A DNA stretch of 64,000 bases from an uncultured Dyadobacter sp. GTDB lineage: Bacteria; Bacteroidota; Bacteroidia; Cytophagales; Spirosomataceae. The stretch is taken from positions 127,094 through 191,093 of the forward strand of contig NZ_CAMLSE010000017.1 of assembly GCF_946482605.1 (NCBI RefSeq). Direction: 5' to 3'. Of this stretch, positions 33,880 to 43,189 are shown in pieces. Each line of letters opens with the position of its first letter. The stretch's first letter is position 1. Under the pieces are notes generated by a model that was given only the letters and a program-made list of their open reading frames with translations, did no database searches and was not told where the DNA came from. The position numbers and the translations under genes are program-made.

Positions 33880-36800
33880 GGACATAACCCATTGGATCCA
33901 GCACCGCGAACGACGGTTTTCGATCGGTGGTAATGCGAAGGATGGTTTCGGACTTTGAAAAACGGTGTTTGCGTAAGTAGAGCGGCTTCGTCTGCTGGTT
34001 CCACTCAGCGGGCTGCGTATTAAAAACGCCGACTTCGAGATCGTCGTCCACCGGAACCGACTGTGCATGCGCGTCGGTTTCGTCCAGTTTCCGGACGTGG
34101 ATTTGCAGAACGGTTTCAAACCGACCGTCTGGTAGTGATTTACACGACAATGCTTTTACACGGTTGTGATAGGTGATCACGCGGTTGAAATGAGCCTCGA
34201 TCACTTTCACCTGTGCGGGCGTGGCTCCCCGGGCAAGCACGCGCACGAGATCGGCAGGCAGCGGTTTGTGGTTAGGGTATCCGTGTTGGCGAAGCAGGGT
34301 TTGAAGCGCCTGGTTCACATGCGTTTCGCCCAGCATTTCTTTTAAATTATATAATGCCAATCCACCTTTCTGGTAATGCACAAAAGGCTGATCGTAGGTC
34401 TGCACCAGCGGTAATTCACGTGTTCCGGCGGCACCCCTGAACGCGAAATAGAGTTGGTTGTCGGTATGGAGGTACTGTTGGAGCAGCATTTTTCCGAAAC
34501 GTTTTTCGGCTACTACGGCTTCGGTGTACTTCGCCAGCGATTCTGTCAGTAATGCGTCGCCGGGGCCGTAGACCGGCGAGAGGCGGTTAGCCCACCATTG
34601 GTGCGCGGTTTCGTGCGCGGTGGTGGCATAGGTGTGGTTAAACCGGCGGCTGTCGCTGAAATCGCCCATGAAATTGATCTTTTCCTGACTGAAAATGACA
34701 CCCGGATAAGCCGTAGCGGAGCCGGGATACTGCGGTATTTCGGCCAGGGTGAGCTCGGGAAGCGGGTATCTGTCCCAATGCGCATGGCCGTAGCCGGCGG
34801 CATCCTGCATGGCCTGCATCATCGCCGGTACGTTGGCGCCATGCCCCGGCTGATGGCATACCCGGAATGTGACTCCCTGATAACGTTGTTCGGTGATCCG
34901 GTACCGCGCCGAGGCTAGCGCGAACATGGGGCGCATGGGCTTCGAAGATCTGTAATGAAAGTAGCGCCGTCCGCCGTTACGCTTCGTGCTCAGCAGTGTT
35001 CCCGGCGAGACGGCGTACTGGTCCGCGGCCGTGGTAATGAGGTTTTCAAAATCAATGAAATGGTAGTCGTGGTCGGTCGTAGTGCGGATAGTCCTTTCCG
35101 GCAGGCTGTTCTTTTGTCTGGTTGCTTTGTCATGGATCTCAAAATCAGAACGGTATCCCAGGTGAGGTACGAATTTTTCAAGCTCGATGTAGGTGCCATT
35201 GGTGACAATGGAGTGCTCGCTGTTGAACGGAGCGAAAACCGGCCTGGTTACCTGCATTGCAAATTCCAGACGAATGGTGTCTCCCGGCATCAGCGGTTTT
35301 TGCAGGTCGTAGGCATAGCGGCCGAAGGGCTTGTCGGATGCTGCCGCATGTGCATTAGGGATTTCAAAACGGACGGTATTTACATCAGGGCCCAGGCCGG
35401 GCAAAAGACGGATAATGGCCTCTGTCGACTCATTCCGAAGCAGGTAGCTGCCCCGGACGGTGTAGCGGTTTTCTTCCGGAAAAAGATCGGTACGGAGCCT
35501 GATGGCCTTAATGACCGGCTGCGCTACGTTTTCGATGGATTTGTATTTCCGCTCGTAAGCGACCTGCCACGACTCACTGGCCATCCCGGTTCGTTCGCTG
35601 GCCGTGGAAGTGGTTTGGGATTGAATGTACATGCCGGTACCCGCAAACAGCACCAGGCACATCGCAAAAGCGACAAAGGAAAGGCTGTTCCACCCCGACA
35701 GGCTTGCGCGTATCCTCGCCAGCCGGGTATCGTGCCCGCTAGGTGTTCGGGCGTGCATACCGGCCAGCACGAGCGCACACGCCAGCAGGAGCCAATAGCA
35801 CATATAGCCGTGGAATGCGACCCCGGGTGTCCCCCAGCCATTGAAATCGGAGTAGCGCATGCCTGGCGTGATCGCAAACCGGAACAGATAACTTTCCATT
35901 CCCAGTCTCCGGCCAAAAATGAAAATGGCGATCAGCAGCCCGCTGACGAACATGCCCAGGTATTTGTTTGAAAAAATGGTTTGAATAAAAATTACCAGTA
36001 CCGCAAAAAGGACGAGCGGCATGCCGCAGTAATAGTACAATGACAGGTAAATGCCCCATTGAAAAGGATGGGCACCTGCAAAGCCCTGCACGGCTGCGCC
36101 GGTGGCTATGTGGACAGTAATCAGGGACAAGATCAGCGTAATGAGGACCGCCAGTTTGGAAAGGAAGATCACCCCGCTACGGACCGGTGTCGGGCTGATC
36201 AATGCCTGCATGCCAAACGTCCTTTCGCGGTGCACGAGCTCGGCCGCGTAAAAGACAATGAGCAGGAGCGCGGGCCGCATGGCCAGCAGCTGTTCGGCGA
36301 TTACGCCGGTGGTGACATGGCTTCGGATTCCGTAAATCCCGTTGCTGAGGTTTTCGAATAATTCTAAGGCATTGAAAAACACCCAAAGTGCCATCGTCAT
36401 CCACCACAACACCTGGCTGAAAACGCTCCGCGCATCGAGCTGCCACTGGGAGAACCAGGTTGCAAATGTGTAGGAGAGGGTATTAGTCTCGGTTTGAACA
36501 GGCGAATAGAAGGCGTGCGTGCGGATAACTCCCTTTTCTGCATTCGCTTTTCCTATACTTTTTTCGCCGGAGACCTCAAATTTGAAACGTAAAAAGGACA
36601 AGTAGAGCAGCATTACCGATATGCCCAGCCACAACAGCCGGTTCAGCAGGAAGGGTGCGGAAAGCGGGAAGAGCGATGAGTTGCGCATGGCCGTCGACCA
36701 GCTCCTGGTTTCACCGAAGAATGCCGTGAACCCGAACGGATCGATCAGAATGGACAGGTAACCCGGACCTCCCGGTTTGAGCGTCGCGCCGGCCATGATG

Positions 36801-37375
36801 GGCGAATTGCCAAGGATCGAAGCTACGAAATAGAGGATGAAGGTCAGGACCCCGGCCGCGTAAACGAAACGCGCATGGCGCGTCAGCAGGGCGGCAACAA
36901 GCAGGATAGCACTACAAAAAACGATGTTCGGGATGCCGAAAACCAGCAGCGGGTACAGGAAGTGACTGATCCGGAACGGCCCCAGATGTTCCGACGATAT
37001 AGTCGGCATGGCCAGGCCTACACCAGCCAAAGCCAGGATCAGGACAGTGGTCATCGCGATCAGCAGCCCGGTGAGCCGGACCAAGAAATAGGTCTGTTTG
37101 CGGATGCCGGTGGCAAAAACCAGCGGCTCCATCTGGTAATGTCCGTCGCGCAGTACTACCGATGCGCAGGCCAGCGTGATCGTAAAAATACCGAACAGGG
37201 AAAGCAGGCACAGGATCATCTGGATGACGTAAGGGGCATTGTGATGCACATCCGGGCCGCCAAAGCTGCCGTAGGTCATCAGCATCCCCAGCCCGAAGAA
37301 AAGCACGGCACTCAGGCGAAAAGTGATCTGACGGAAATGATACCGCAGTTCAAAAAGAAGCAGCTCAATGAACAT
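33824..37375 (-). CDS. ABC-2 type permease fused to an M1-family metallopeptidase domain
   Basis: A 1183-residue protein. The first half (about 1-600) is a double ABC-2 permease with around twelve membrane helices. The second half is an extracytoplasmic M1-type (gluzincin) aminopeptidase domain with zinc motif HETAH at 921-925 and a downstream ESLAKYTEAV helix supplying the third ligand. This ABC/M1 fusion recurs in Bacteroidota, but its substrate and any proteolytic role are unknown. I start at 37375 (MFIELLLFELRYHF), where the gene overlaps the ATPase gene by 11 bp, showing translational coupling. Its 3' end overlaps the convergent esterase gene by 56 bp. Confidence 0.88.
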   Translation of the reverse strand: MFIELLLFELRYHFRQITFRLSAVLFFGLGMLMTYGSFGGPDVHHNAPYVIQMILCLLSLFGIFTITLACASVVLRDGHYQMEPLVFATGIRKQTYFLVRLTGLLIAMTTVLILALAGVGLAMPTISSEHLGPFRISHFLYPLLVFGIPNIVFCSAILLVAALLTRHARFVYAAGVLTFILYFVASILGNSPIMAGATLKPGGPGYLSILIDPFGFTAFFGETRSWSTAMRNSSLFPLSAPFLLNRLLWLGISVMLLYLSFLRFKFEVSGEKSIGKANAEKGVIRTHAFYSPVQTETNTLSYTFATWFSQWQLDARSVFSQVLWWMTMALWVFFNALELFENLSNGIYGIRSHVTTGVIAEQLLAMRPALLLIVFYAAELVHRERTFGMQALISPTPVRSGVIFLSKLAVLITLILSLITVHIATGAAVQGFAGAHPFQWGIYLSLYYYCGMPLVLFAVLVIFIQTIFSNKYLGMFVSGLLIAIFIFGRRLGMESYLFRFAITPGMRYSDFNGWGTPGVAFHGYMCYWLLLACALVLAGMHARTPSGHDTRLARIRASLSGWNSLSFVAFAMCLVLFAGTGMYIQSQTTSTASERTGMASESWQVAYERKYKSIENVAQPVIKAIRLRTDLFPEENRYTVRGSYLLRNESTEAIIRLLPGLGPDVNTVRFEIPNAHAAASDKPFGRYAYDLQKPLMPGDTIRLEFAMQVTRPVFAPFNSEHSIVTNGTYIELEKFVPHLGYRSDFEIHDKATRQKNSLPERTIRTTTDHDYHFIDFENLITTAADQYAVSPGTLLSTKRNGGRRYFHYRSSKPMRPMFALASARYRITEQRYQGVTFRVCHQPGHGANVPAMMQAMQDAAGYGHAHWDRYPLPELTLAEIPQYPGSATAYPGVIFSQEKINFMGDFSDSRRFNHTYATTAHETAHQWWANRLSPVYGPGDALLTESLAKYTEAVVAEKRFGKMLLQQYLHTDNQLYFAFRGAAGTRELPLVQTYDQPFVHYQKGGLALYNLKEMLGETHVNQALQTLLRQHGYPNHKPLPADLVRVLARGATPAQVKVIEAHFNRVITYHNRVKALSCKSLPDGRFETVLQIHVRKLDETDAHAQSVPVDDDLEVGVFNTQPAEWNQQTKPLYLRKHRFSKSETILRITTDRKPSFAVLDPMGYVLNANGDDGGGVCELHPAP

Positions 37376-38258
37376 GCTGCACCTCCTTCCCTGCACCGGC
37401 TAGAGTGGCGAAGTACACCGCTTCGAGTTCTGGTTTCAATGCCTCGAAACCGGCGTCGGGGCGCTGGTCGGAGAGCACGTGGGCCTGAATCCGGCCGGCA
37501 ATGCGACGGGTTGCAATGACGCGGAACGTTGCCTCCAACAGCGGGAGCTCTTCTTTGGTCACCATTTTTTGCCAGATCCGGCCGTTCAATGCGCCGGTCA
37601 GCGAGGCGGGTTTCCCCTGCAATACCACACGTCCGCCCGCGAGCACGGCCATTTCGGGGCAGAGGTCATGTACATCTTCCACAATGTGCGTCGACAGGAC
37701 CACGACGATCTGCTCGCCGATCTCGCTCAGCAGGTCGTGGAAACGGTTCCGTTCGGACGGGTCGAGGCCTGCGGTAGGCTCGTCCACGATCACCAGTTGC
37801 GGATTGCCGAGCAATGCCTGCGCGACGCCGAACCGTTGCCGCATGCCACCAGAGAAGGTGCTTACGGCCTGCTTCCGCCGGGTGTACAGGTTGGTGAGTT
37901 GCAACAAAGCCGCTACTTGTTCGCCCCGCTGCTTTTTGTCAGATATTCCTTTCAAAACAGCCAGGTGATCGAGTAACGATGCGGCTGAAATACCCGGATA
38001 CACGCCGAAATCCTGAGGCAGGTAGCCCAGCCGGGAACGGAGCCAGCGCGGATGGGAATGGATATCCTGGCCATCGAACACGACCGCGCCGCTGTCGGGC
38101 AGAGCTAACGTGGCGAGGATGCGCATCAGGGTGGATTTGCCCGCGCCGTTGGGGCCCAGCAGGCCGAACAGGCCATTTGGAATGTTCAACGAAACCTGGT
38201 CGAGCGCCCGTATACCGCCGGGATAGGTCTTGGAAAGGTTGGAGATGTTCAATCGCAT
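37365..38258 (-). CDS. ABC transporter ATP-binding protein
   Basis: A 297-residue nucleotide-binding subunit. Walker A is GPNGAGKST (about 35-43), the signature FSGGMRQRFGVAQALLG and Walker B LVIVDEPTAGLDP. The C-terminal extension after the core is typical of ABC-2 drug/antibiotic-type ATPases. It pairs with the permease-M1 fusion, which overlaps its 3' end. The operon faces the LytS/LytTR genes across 213 bp. Confidence 0.93.
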   Translation of the reverse strand: MRLNISNLSKTYPGGIRALDQVSLNIPNGLFGLLGPNGAGKSTLMRILATLALPDSGAVVFDGQDIHSHPRWLRSRLGYLPQDFGVYPGISAASLLDHLAVLKGISDKKQRGEQVAALLQLTNLYTRRKQAVSTFSGGMRQRFGVAQALLGNPQLVIVDEPTAGLDPSERNRFHDLLSEIGEQIVVVLSTHIVEDVHDLCPEMAVLAGGRVVLQGKPASLTGALNGRIWQKMVTKEELPLLEATFRVIATRRIAGRIQAHVLSDQRPDAGFEALKPELEAVYFATLAGAGKEVQHVH

Positions 38259-38418
38259 CGGATCTGTTTTGAATCGTGGAACTCAAAAGTCGATACGGTT
38301 GCCCGCAGCGCCAATTAATAGTGAAGAGGGACGGAGATCCGGTGACGAACGTCCCGAATGCATTCATTTCCGCCTTGCCGAACCTATGTCACCGGAATCC
38401 GGACGGTCGTCATTATTT

Positions 38419-38450
38419 TTTGGAAGCGACTGCCGCCGCCGGTTTCTTTG
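38419..38450 (+). promoter_or_regulatory. Promoter of the LytS-type kinase gene
   Basis: TTTG (38419-38422), a 20-bp spacer and TTTCTTTG (38443-38450, one mismatch to TAnnTTTG) form a good Bacteroidota promoter 21 bp before the ATG at 38472. It argues against the longer reading frame that begins at 38358. Confidence 0.55.
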
Positions 38451-38471
38451 CATCAAACCAATCCGAATCCT

Positions 38472-39950
38472 ATGTTCAGCACACTCACACGCCGGCAGGA
38501 TAGCCTGCTTTATCTGGCGACCCTTTGCTGGTTATCCATAGCCAATGTATGGGGAGGCGACGGCGGTCAATGGCAGACATACTGGAATGCGCTGTTGGTA
38601 TCGGTGCTGTTCTGGTTTCCTGGTTTCTGGCTGGCCTGGCAGCGGGAAAGTAAAGCCGAAGGCCGTTTCGAGGGACGCAGCCGGTTTTACTGGCGGCTTT
38701 TCTGGGGCTGCTATCTGCCTGTCGTCATGGTTCTTTCGGGGAGTTTGATGCGTCCGGGCGTACAGATGTGGTCGGTCGTTTTTCAGGGCGGGATCTGCAT
38801 TGCAATATTGGAATGCGTGCTGATCCTGACGAGCCAGTACCTGAGTAACCTGCCCGCATTCAAGCGGATCCACGCGATAAGCCTTGAAAAAGCCGTGTTG
38901 CTTACCATTATCGTCTGGGCGATGATACTGGGCGGAATGGCGGTTTCCAGCCTGGACAACCCGGTTTATCACACGAAGGAGCAATTGCTGATCGGTTTCG
39001 AGCTCGATCTGTTCAAAATTGCGCGGAGATTTCCCACGTTTTTGGGCTACACGGCACAGTTACTGCTCATGTATCTCACAGGCTTTTTCTTCTTTTATAT
39101 CAACAGCAAATGGCTGGTACCGCAGGTGCTGAAAGATCACGGCGCCTTGCGCTATATGCTTTGCGGATTGGCCGTCGTAGGTTTTTCCTACCCATTTTTA
39201 GGCGTATTGCTGGCAAACCTGCCGCTGAGCAAATTGCTGGGCAACCTGTTTTCCTCTTATCCGTTTGACGGTGAGAACGCGTTCGGGGCCGTCCTTGTGC
39301 TGGGGATCAGCCTGCCGGTGCTGCTGGCCATCCAATGGACACGTCAAAATAATCAGATCAGCGCATTGGAAAAGGAAAAGTCCCGGGCTGAGCTCGACTT
39401 GCTGAAACAGCAGCTTAACCCGCATTTTTTCTTCAACACCCTCAATAACCTGTATGCATTGAGCCTGCAACGGTCGGAGCAGACGCCGGAGAGCATTCTG
39501 CAACTGTCGGACCTGATGCGGTATGTGATCTATAAAGCCAAGGAGCCGCTGGTTAGTATCGGCGACGAAGTGCGATACCTGGAAGACTATCTGCAATTGC
39601 AGCAGATCCGTCTCCGCAAACACCTCGATCTGCGCTTTGAAAAAGACATAAAGGACGACGCGCCCGGCATTGCACCGCTTTTGCTGATCGTTTTTGTCGA
39701 GAATGCATTCAAGCACGGTATCGAGCAGGCGGAGCGCGATGCATTTCTGCATATATCGCTCCGTGCGGGCAGTACTTCCCTGTTTTTTAGCTGTAAAAAT
39801 TCAATTGAACCTCATCCGGAAGCACAGGAAGGGATCGGATTAAGTAACTTGCGGCAGCGTCTGGCGTTACTTTACCCCGGAAAACACCGAATGGCAACGG
39901 TTGATGATGGACAGACTTTTACCGCTGAACTCGAATTGCAATTCGTATGA
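38472..39950 (+). CDS. LytS/YehU-type sensor histidine kinase
   Basis: A 492-residue membrane kinase with several helices in residues 1-290. A short coiled coil (QNNQISALEKEKSRAELDLL) leads into the His_kinase domain, with the phospho-acceptor in QLNPHFFFNTLNNLYALSL. A HATPase domain follows, with N-box LLLIVFVENAFKHGIE and G-box EGIGLSNLRQRL. It overlaps the response regulator gene by 4 bp (ATGA). It may control the adjacent ABC/M1 operon or detect stress on the envelope; neither is shown. Confidence 0.9.
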   Translation: MFSTLTRRQDSLLYLATLCWLSIANVWGGDGGQWQTYWNALLVSVLFWFPGFWLAWQRESKAEGRFEGRSRFYWRLFWGCYLPVVMVLSGSLMRPGVQMWSVVFQGGICIAILECVLILTSQYLSNLPAFKRIHAISLEKAVLLTIIVWAMILGGMAVSSLDNPVYHTKEQLLIGFELDLFKIARRFPTFLGYTAQLLLMYLTGFFFFYINSKWLVPQVLKDHGALRYMLCGLAVVGFSYPFLGVLLANLPLSKLLGNLFSSYPFDGENAFGAVLVLGISLPVLLAIQWTRQNNQISALEKEKSRAELDLLKQQLNPHFFFNTLNNLYALSLQRSEQTPESILQLSDLMRYVIYKAKEPLVSIGDEVRYLEDYLQLQQIRLRKHLDLRFEKDIKDDAPGIAPLLLIVFVENAFKHGIEQAERDAFLHISLRAGSTSLFFSCKNSIEPHPEAQEGIGLSNLRQRLALLYPGKHRMATVDDGQTFTAELELQFV

Positions 39951-40672
39951 ACCTGCGTTGCCTGATCGTTGACGATGAACCCCTGGCGCATGATATCATC
40001 CTGCGCTACATGGAGGATGTCCCCTTTCTTGAAAAAGCGGGGCAGTGCTATCTGGCGACCGAAGCATTCGCATTCCTGAGCAACCATGCCGTCGACCTTA
40101 TTTTTCTCGATATCCGGATGCCCAAGCTCACCGGGCTCGATTTCCTGCGCACGCTGCGGCAGCCTCCGCTCGTGGTCATCACGTCCGCATACGAGGAGCA
40201 CGCACTCGAAAGCTTCGAACTGGAAGTAGTGGACTACCTGCTGAAACCCTTCCGGTTCGACCGTTTCCTGAAAGCAGCCAACCGGACCCTGGAACTACAT
40301 ACCTTGCGGAAACAGGGCGCAGGAGGCGTCCCCAGCCCTGAAATTCCGTTGCAAACGGCCGAGAGCGGACAGATCTACATCAAATCCGATAAGAAGCTCG
40401 TGCAAATGGCGCTCGAAGAGGTTTGTTATCTGGAAAGCCTGGGCAACTACGTCAAGGTTTGGGGTGAGCAGGGTTTTTTATTGACACAAAGGACATTGAG
40501 CAGCTTTGAGGAACAATTGCCGGGTGAAACTTTCATCCGTATTCACAAATCATTCATCCTGAACAAAAAATTTGTTCATTACATCGAAGGCAACGTGATC
40601 CGGTTGCGGAATGGAAGGGATTTGCCGCTCGGTAAAACGTTTAAGCACGTTATCAGAATGTTTCCGGGGTAA
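39947..40672 (+). CDS. LytTR family response regulator
   Basis: A 241-residue regulator with a receiver domain (about 1-120; acidic LIVDDEP, phosphorylated Asp in LIFLDIRMP, Lys in LLKPF) and a LytTR DNA-binding domain (about 140-241; YIKSDKKLVQM, FIRIHKSFILNKKFV). It is coupled by a 4-bp overlap to the kinase gene, and together they form a standard Bacteroidota two-component pair. Confidence 0.92.
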   Translation: MNLRCLIVDDEPLAHDIILRYMEDVPFLEKAGQCYLATEAFAFLSNHAVDLIFLDIRMPKLTGLDFLRTLRQPPLVVITSAYEEHALESFELEVVDYLLKPFRFDRFLKAANRTLELHTLRKQGAGGVPSPEIPLQTAESGQIYIKSDKKLVQMALEEVCYLESLGNYVKVWGEQGFLLTQRTLSSFEEQLPGETFIRIHKSFILNKKFVHYIEGNVIRLRNGRDLPLGKTFKHVIRMFPG

Positions 40673-40843
40673 GGAATCTGGTTATATTTTGGTAATATGC
40701 CGTGAATAAATTGGGATGATTCAATAAACTGCATTTCGGGTGGTCAGGAACGCTCGGGAAGCGTTGGCAAGGCCTTGAAATTCTAATTCAGGCTGGATAT
40801 ATTTGTTTCTACACCTAATACCGGACCTGCACCCGTCAACTGA

Positions 40844-41248
40844 ATGGAGTCACTCGAATACTTGCGTAACGAGATCAAAACCTATTTCCCCGAATCGAAG
40901 GAATTACAGCTCTCTGCGGCCTATGAGGGGCAGCCCCGGTTCAATTTCTATTTCAAAATAGCACCGGAGCAGCGCTATTTGCTCTACCTCAACTGGGATG
41001 GAGACGGCGACGGCTTTACATTGAAATGCCTGGAATTTCCCGACATACCAACACTGGGCGAACTGGCCGATGCCTACACCGACAAGGGCTCGAAAATGTT
41101 CAACATAGGTCAGCCTGTGGCAACGATTTCTTTTGTTTACCAGGAGACCGACCGTCTCTCAGTAACCGGCTTCAGGGGCAAGAACAATCCTGATTCCCGC
41201 GAAATAACCGGCCGTCAGATGATGTATTCCGTGAATCCGTTCGAATAG
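40844..41248 (+). CDS. Hypothetical protein
   Basis: A 134-residue soluble, acidic protein (MESLEYLRNEIKTYF...) with no signal peptide or membrane helix and no family I recognise. The strand pattern RYLLYLNWDGDGDGFTLKCLEFPDIPTLGELADAY suggests a small alpha/beta domain. It sits 5 bp before the TatD gene, and that tight spacing suggests co-transcription with tatD and tcdA. Confidence 0.65.
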   Translation: MESLEYLRNEIKTYFPESKELQLSAAYEGQPRFNFYFKIAPEQRYLLYLNWDGDGDGFTLKCLEFPDIPTLGELADAYTDKGSKMFNIGQPVATISFVYQETDRLSVTGFRGKNNPDSREITGRQMMYSVNPFE

Positions 41249-41253
41249 GGTAC

Positions 41254-41898
41254 ATGTACTACGACATTCACACGCATCAGGCAAGCCATTCGGAAGAGGC
41301 TGTCCGGGTCAGGAATTTGCACAGTGGCTTCGGAGAGGCAATTCATGGGTACGTAAGCATGGGGTTACACCCGTGGTACCTGAATGCGGAAACGCTGCAT
41401 GCGGACCTCCGGTCACTTTTTGAGCATGCTTCCCAACCCCGGGTGCTGGCGATCGGGGAGTGTGGGCTGGATAAACTGACTGCAACGCCCTGGGACTTGC
41501 AGGTCAGTACTTTTGAGCAGCAAATCAAGATCGCTGAGGAGCTCGGGAAACCGCTGATCATCCATTGTGTGAAAGCATTTCAGGAAACATTGCATTTTCT
41601 GCGGGGCGTAAAAGTGCCGGTTATCTTCCATGGCATCAACAACAGGCTTTCGCTGGTGGAACCGGTCATCCGTGCCGGGCACTACCTGTCGTTCGGCACA
41701 GCACTCCTGCAAATGGATGGGAACATTCACAGAACGGTTCTTTCTGCACCTATCGACAAGCTGTTTCTGGAAACGGACGACATGGCGACCGACATTACAG
41801 TCATTTACAAATTGGCCGGGCACATAAGGCAGATTCCGGAAAAAAAACTTGTTTTGCAGCTTGAACGGAATTTTAACAAGCTATTTACGATCGGATAA
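41254..41898 (+). CDS. TatD family metal-dependent hydrolase
   Basis: A 214-residue TIM-barrel hydrolase, short for the family (usually about 255-265). Metal ligands are visible in YYDIHTHQA, in the Glu of AIGECGLDKL, and in PLIIHCVKAF and PVIFHGI, with the C-terminal Asp in LFLETDDM. TatD proteins are 3'-5' DNases/RNases. The stop codon overlaps the start of the next gene (TAATG), so the two are translationally coupled. Confidence 0.85.
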   Translation: MYYDIHTHQASHSEEAVRVRNLHSGFGEAIHGYVSMGLHPWYLNAETLHADLRSLFEHASQPRVLAIGECGLDKLTATPWDLQVSTFEQQIKIAEELGKPLIIHCVKAFQETLHFLRGVKVPVIFHGINNRLSLVEPVIRAGHYLSFGTALLQMDGNIHRTVLSAPIDKLFLETDDMATDITVIYKLAGHIRQIPEKKLVLQLERNFNKLFTIG

Positions 41899-42632
41899 TG
41901 GAGGATTTCAGCTGGCTTTCGCGGACAGAATTGTTGGTAGGAAGAGATAACCTTGTCAAACTGAGCCGGTCGCACGTGCTGGTGATCGGGCTGGGCGGCG
42001 TAGGGTCGTTTGCCGCTGAGTTCATTTGCCGGGGTGGGGTGGGTACCATGACGATCGTGGACGGGGATATGGTAGATCCCACTAACCGGAACAGGCAATT
42101 ACCCGCATTAGCGACTAATCACGGACAAAGCAAGGCCGATATCATGGCGGAGCGTCTGCGGGCGATCAACCCGGAACTGACCCTGCATGTCGTCAAAACA
42201 TTCATTACTCCGGATGCTGTGGACGAGATTCTTTCGGCCCATCCGTACGACTACATTGTGGATGCGATCGACAGCGTCACGCCCAAGCTGACATTCCTCA
42301 CACTGGCGTACGAGCGCAATATGCGCATTGTGAGCTCGATGGGTGCAGGCGGCAAGATGGACCCGACGAAGCTTCGGGTAGTGGATATTTCGAAAACCTT
42401 CAACTGTCCGTTTGCACAGCAGGTCCGGAAAAACCTTAAAAAGGCTCGTATTTACAAAGGGATCAAAGCCGTGTTTTCGACCGAAGAGCAAATCCGCGAG
42501 TCACTGATCCTGACCGACGGCAGCAACTACAAAAAGTCGGCTTACGGCACCATGTCGTACCTCCCGGCCACCTTCGGCGCGACCTGCGCTTCAGTGGTGC
42601 TGAGAGATCTGATCGGGGAGGAAGTGAAGTGA
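41898..42632 (+). CDS. tcdA: tRNA threonylcarbamoyladenosine dehydratase (ThiF/TcdA family)
   Basis: A 244-residue E1-like enzyme that uses ATP to cyclise t6A37 to ct6A in ANN-decoding tRNAs. The ATP-binding motif VLVIGLGGVGSFAAEFICRGG (about 30-50), the following TIVDGDMVDPTNRNRQ and the YDYIVDAIDSVTPK strand are diagnostic, as is IVSSMGAGGKMDPTKL. Start and length fit the family. It is coupled to TatD by the TAATG overlap. Confidence 0.93.
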   Translation: MEDFSWLSRTELLVGRDNLVKLSRSHVLVIGLGGVGSFAAEFICRGGVGTMTIVDGDMVDPTNRNRQLPALATNHGQSKADIMAERLRAINPELTLHVVKTFITPDAVDEILSAHPYDYIVDAIDSVTPKLTFLTLAYERNMRIVSSMGAGGKMDPTKLRVVDISKTFNCPFAQQVRKNLKKARIYKGIKAVFSTEEQIRESLILTDGSNYKKSAYGTMSYLPATFGATCASVVLRDLIGEEVK

Positions 42633-42718
42633 CGGCAGCTTTTTGAACACACGGAAAACTAATTACTTCTTTCCTGTTAGCGGTCTGATGCGAAGAACAG
42701 CGCATTTGGCCGTCACTT
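42627..42718. repeat. 10-bp inverted repeat at the tcdA 3' end
   Basis: AAGTGACGGC (42627-42636), spanning the tcdA stop codon, is repeated as GCCGTCACTT (42709-42718), followed by T residues. The arms are 72 nt apart, so this could be a weak terminator or a stabilising stem. The remainder of 42633-43189 holds the small gene at 42785-42943 and the promoter region of the GlxA-type gene. Confidence 0.4.
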
Positions 42719-42784
42719 TTGACCTGATTTCGAATGAGCAGCCGGGCCGTTTCGGGCACCAGCTGAATTCAAAATAATAAGATG

Positions 42785-42943
42785 TTAGGGATGATTTTTA
42801 GACTGTCGCGTCCAGATTCTTTTGAGTCCCGGAATGGGCTTTCTGATGACAAATGCGGCTATGTTTTTAATGAAAAGCAACAGGAAGGTGATGGCAAATG
42901 CGGCCATCAGAACGATATCGATATCCTCAGTCAACCAGCTCAT
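42785..42943 (-). CDS. Predicted 52-aa single-pass membrane peptide
   Basis: An ATG at 42943 opens a 52-codon frame: MSWLTEDIDIVLMAAFAITF, then LLLFIKNIAAFVI, then a basic tail RKPIPGLKRIWTRQ and a stop at 42785. It has one strong membrane helix (about 10-33), an acidic N-terminus and a basic C-terminus, so the orientation is probably N-out/C-in. It is the only plausible gene in a 557-bp gap and has no recognisable Shine-Dalgarno sequence, which is common in this phylum. Translation is not proved. Confidence 0.5.
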   Translation of the reverse strand: MSWLTEDIDIVLMAAFAITFLLLFIKNIAAFVIRKPIPGLKRIWTRQSKNHP

Positions 42944-43123
42944 ACTATGTAAATGATTTGTTGAATAAAGTTACATAGCGTCATGTTTTTTGCAAACTAT
43001 TTTTAAATTTTTTATTGAAATAGTGAAGAAAACCAGGTGTGACGGAGCTTGTTTCGTGCTTTTTCCATTCCAATGCAGATCCGGAAAGCTGCCCCGGAGC
43101 CATTAGTTGCGTGCAACGTTGGA

Positions 43124-43131
43124 TAAATTTG
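43124..43131 (+). promoter_or_regulatory. -7 box of the GlxA-type gene
   Basis: TAAATTTG matches TAnnTTTG exactly. The nearest TTG (43107-43109) is only 14 bp upstream, so the -33 element is uncertain. Confidence 0.4.
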
Positions 43132-43189
43132 TCGTTTGCTTCCGGTTAGAACCACGGGGTAAACGGCATTTTAAGTCAAACAACAAAAA

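Noticed and set aside
34955..35971. 338-codon plus-strand frame inside the ABC/M1 gene
   Set aside because: Shadow of the permease gene; it crosses the coding region of a clear M1/ABC fusion and lacks any domain.
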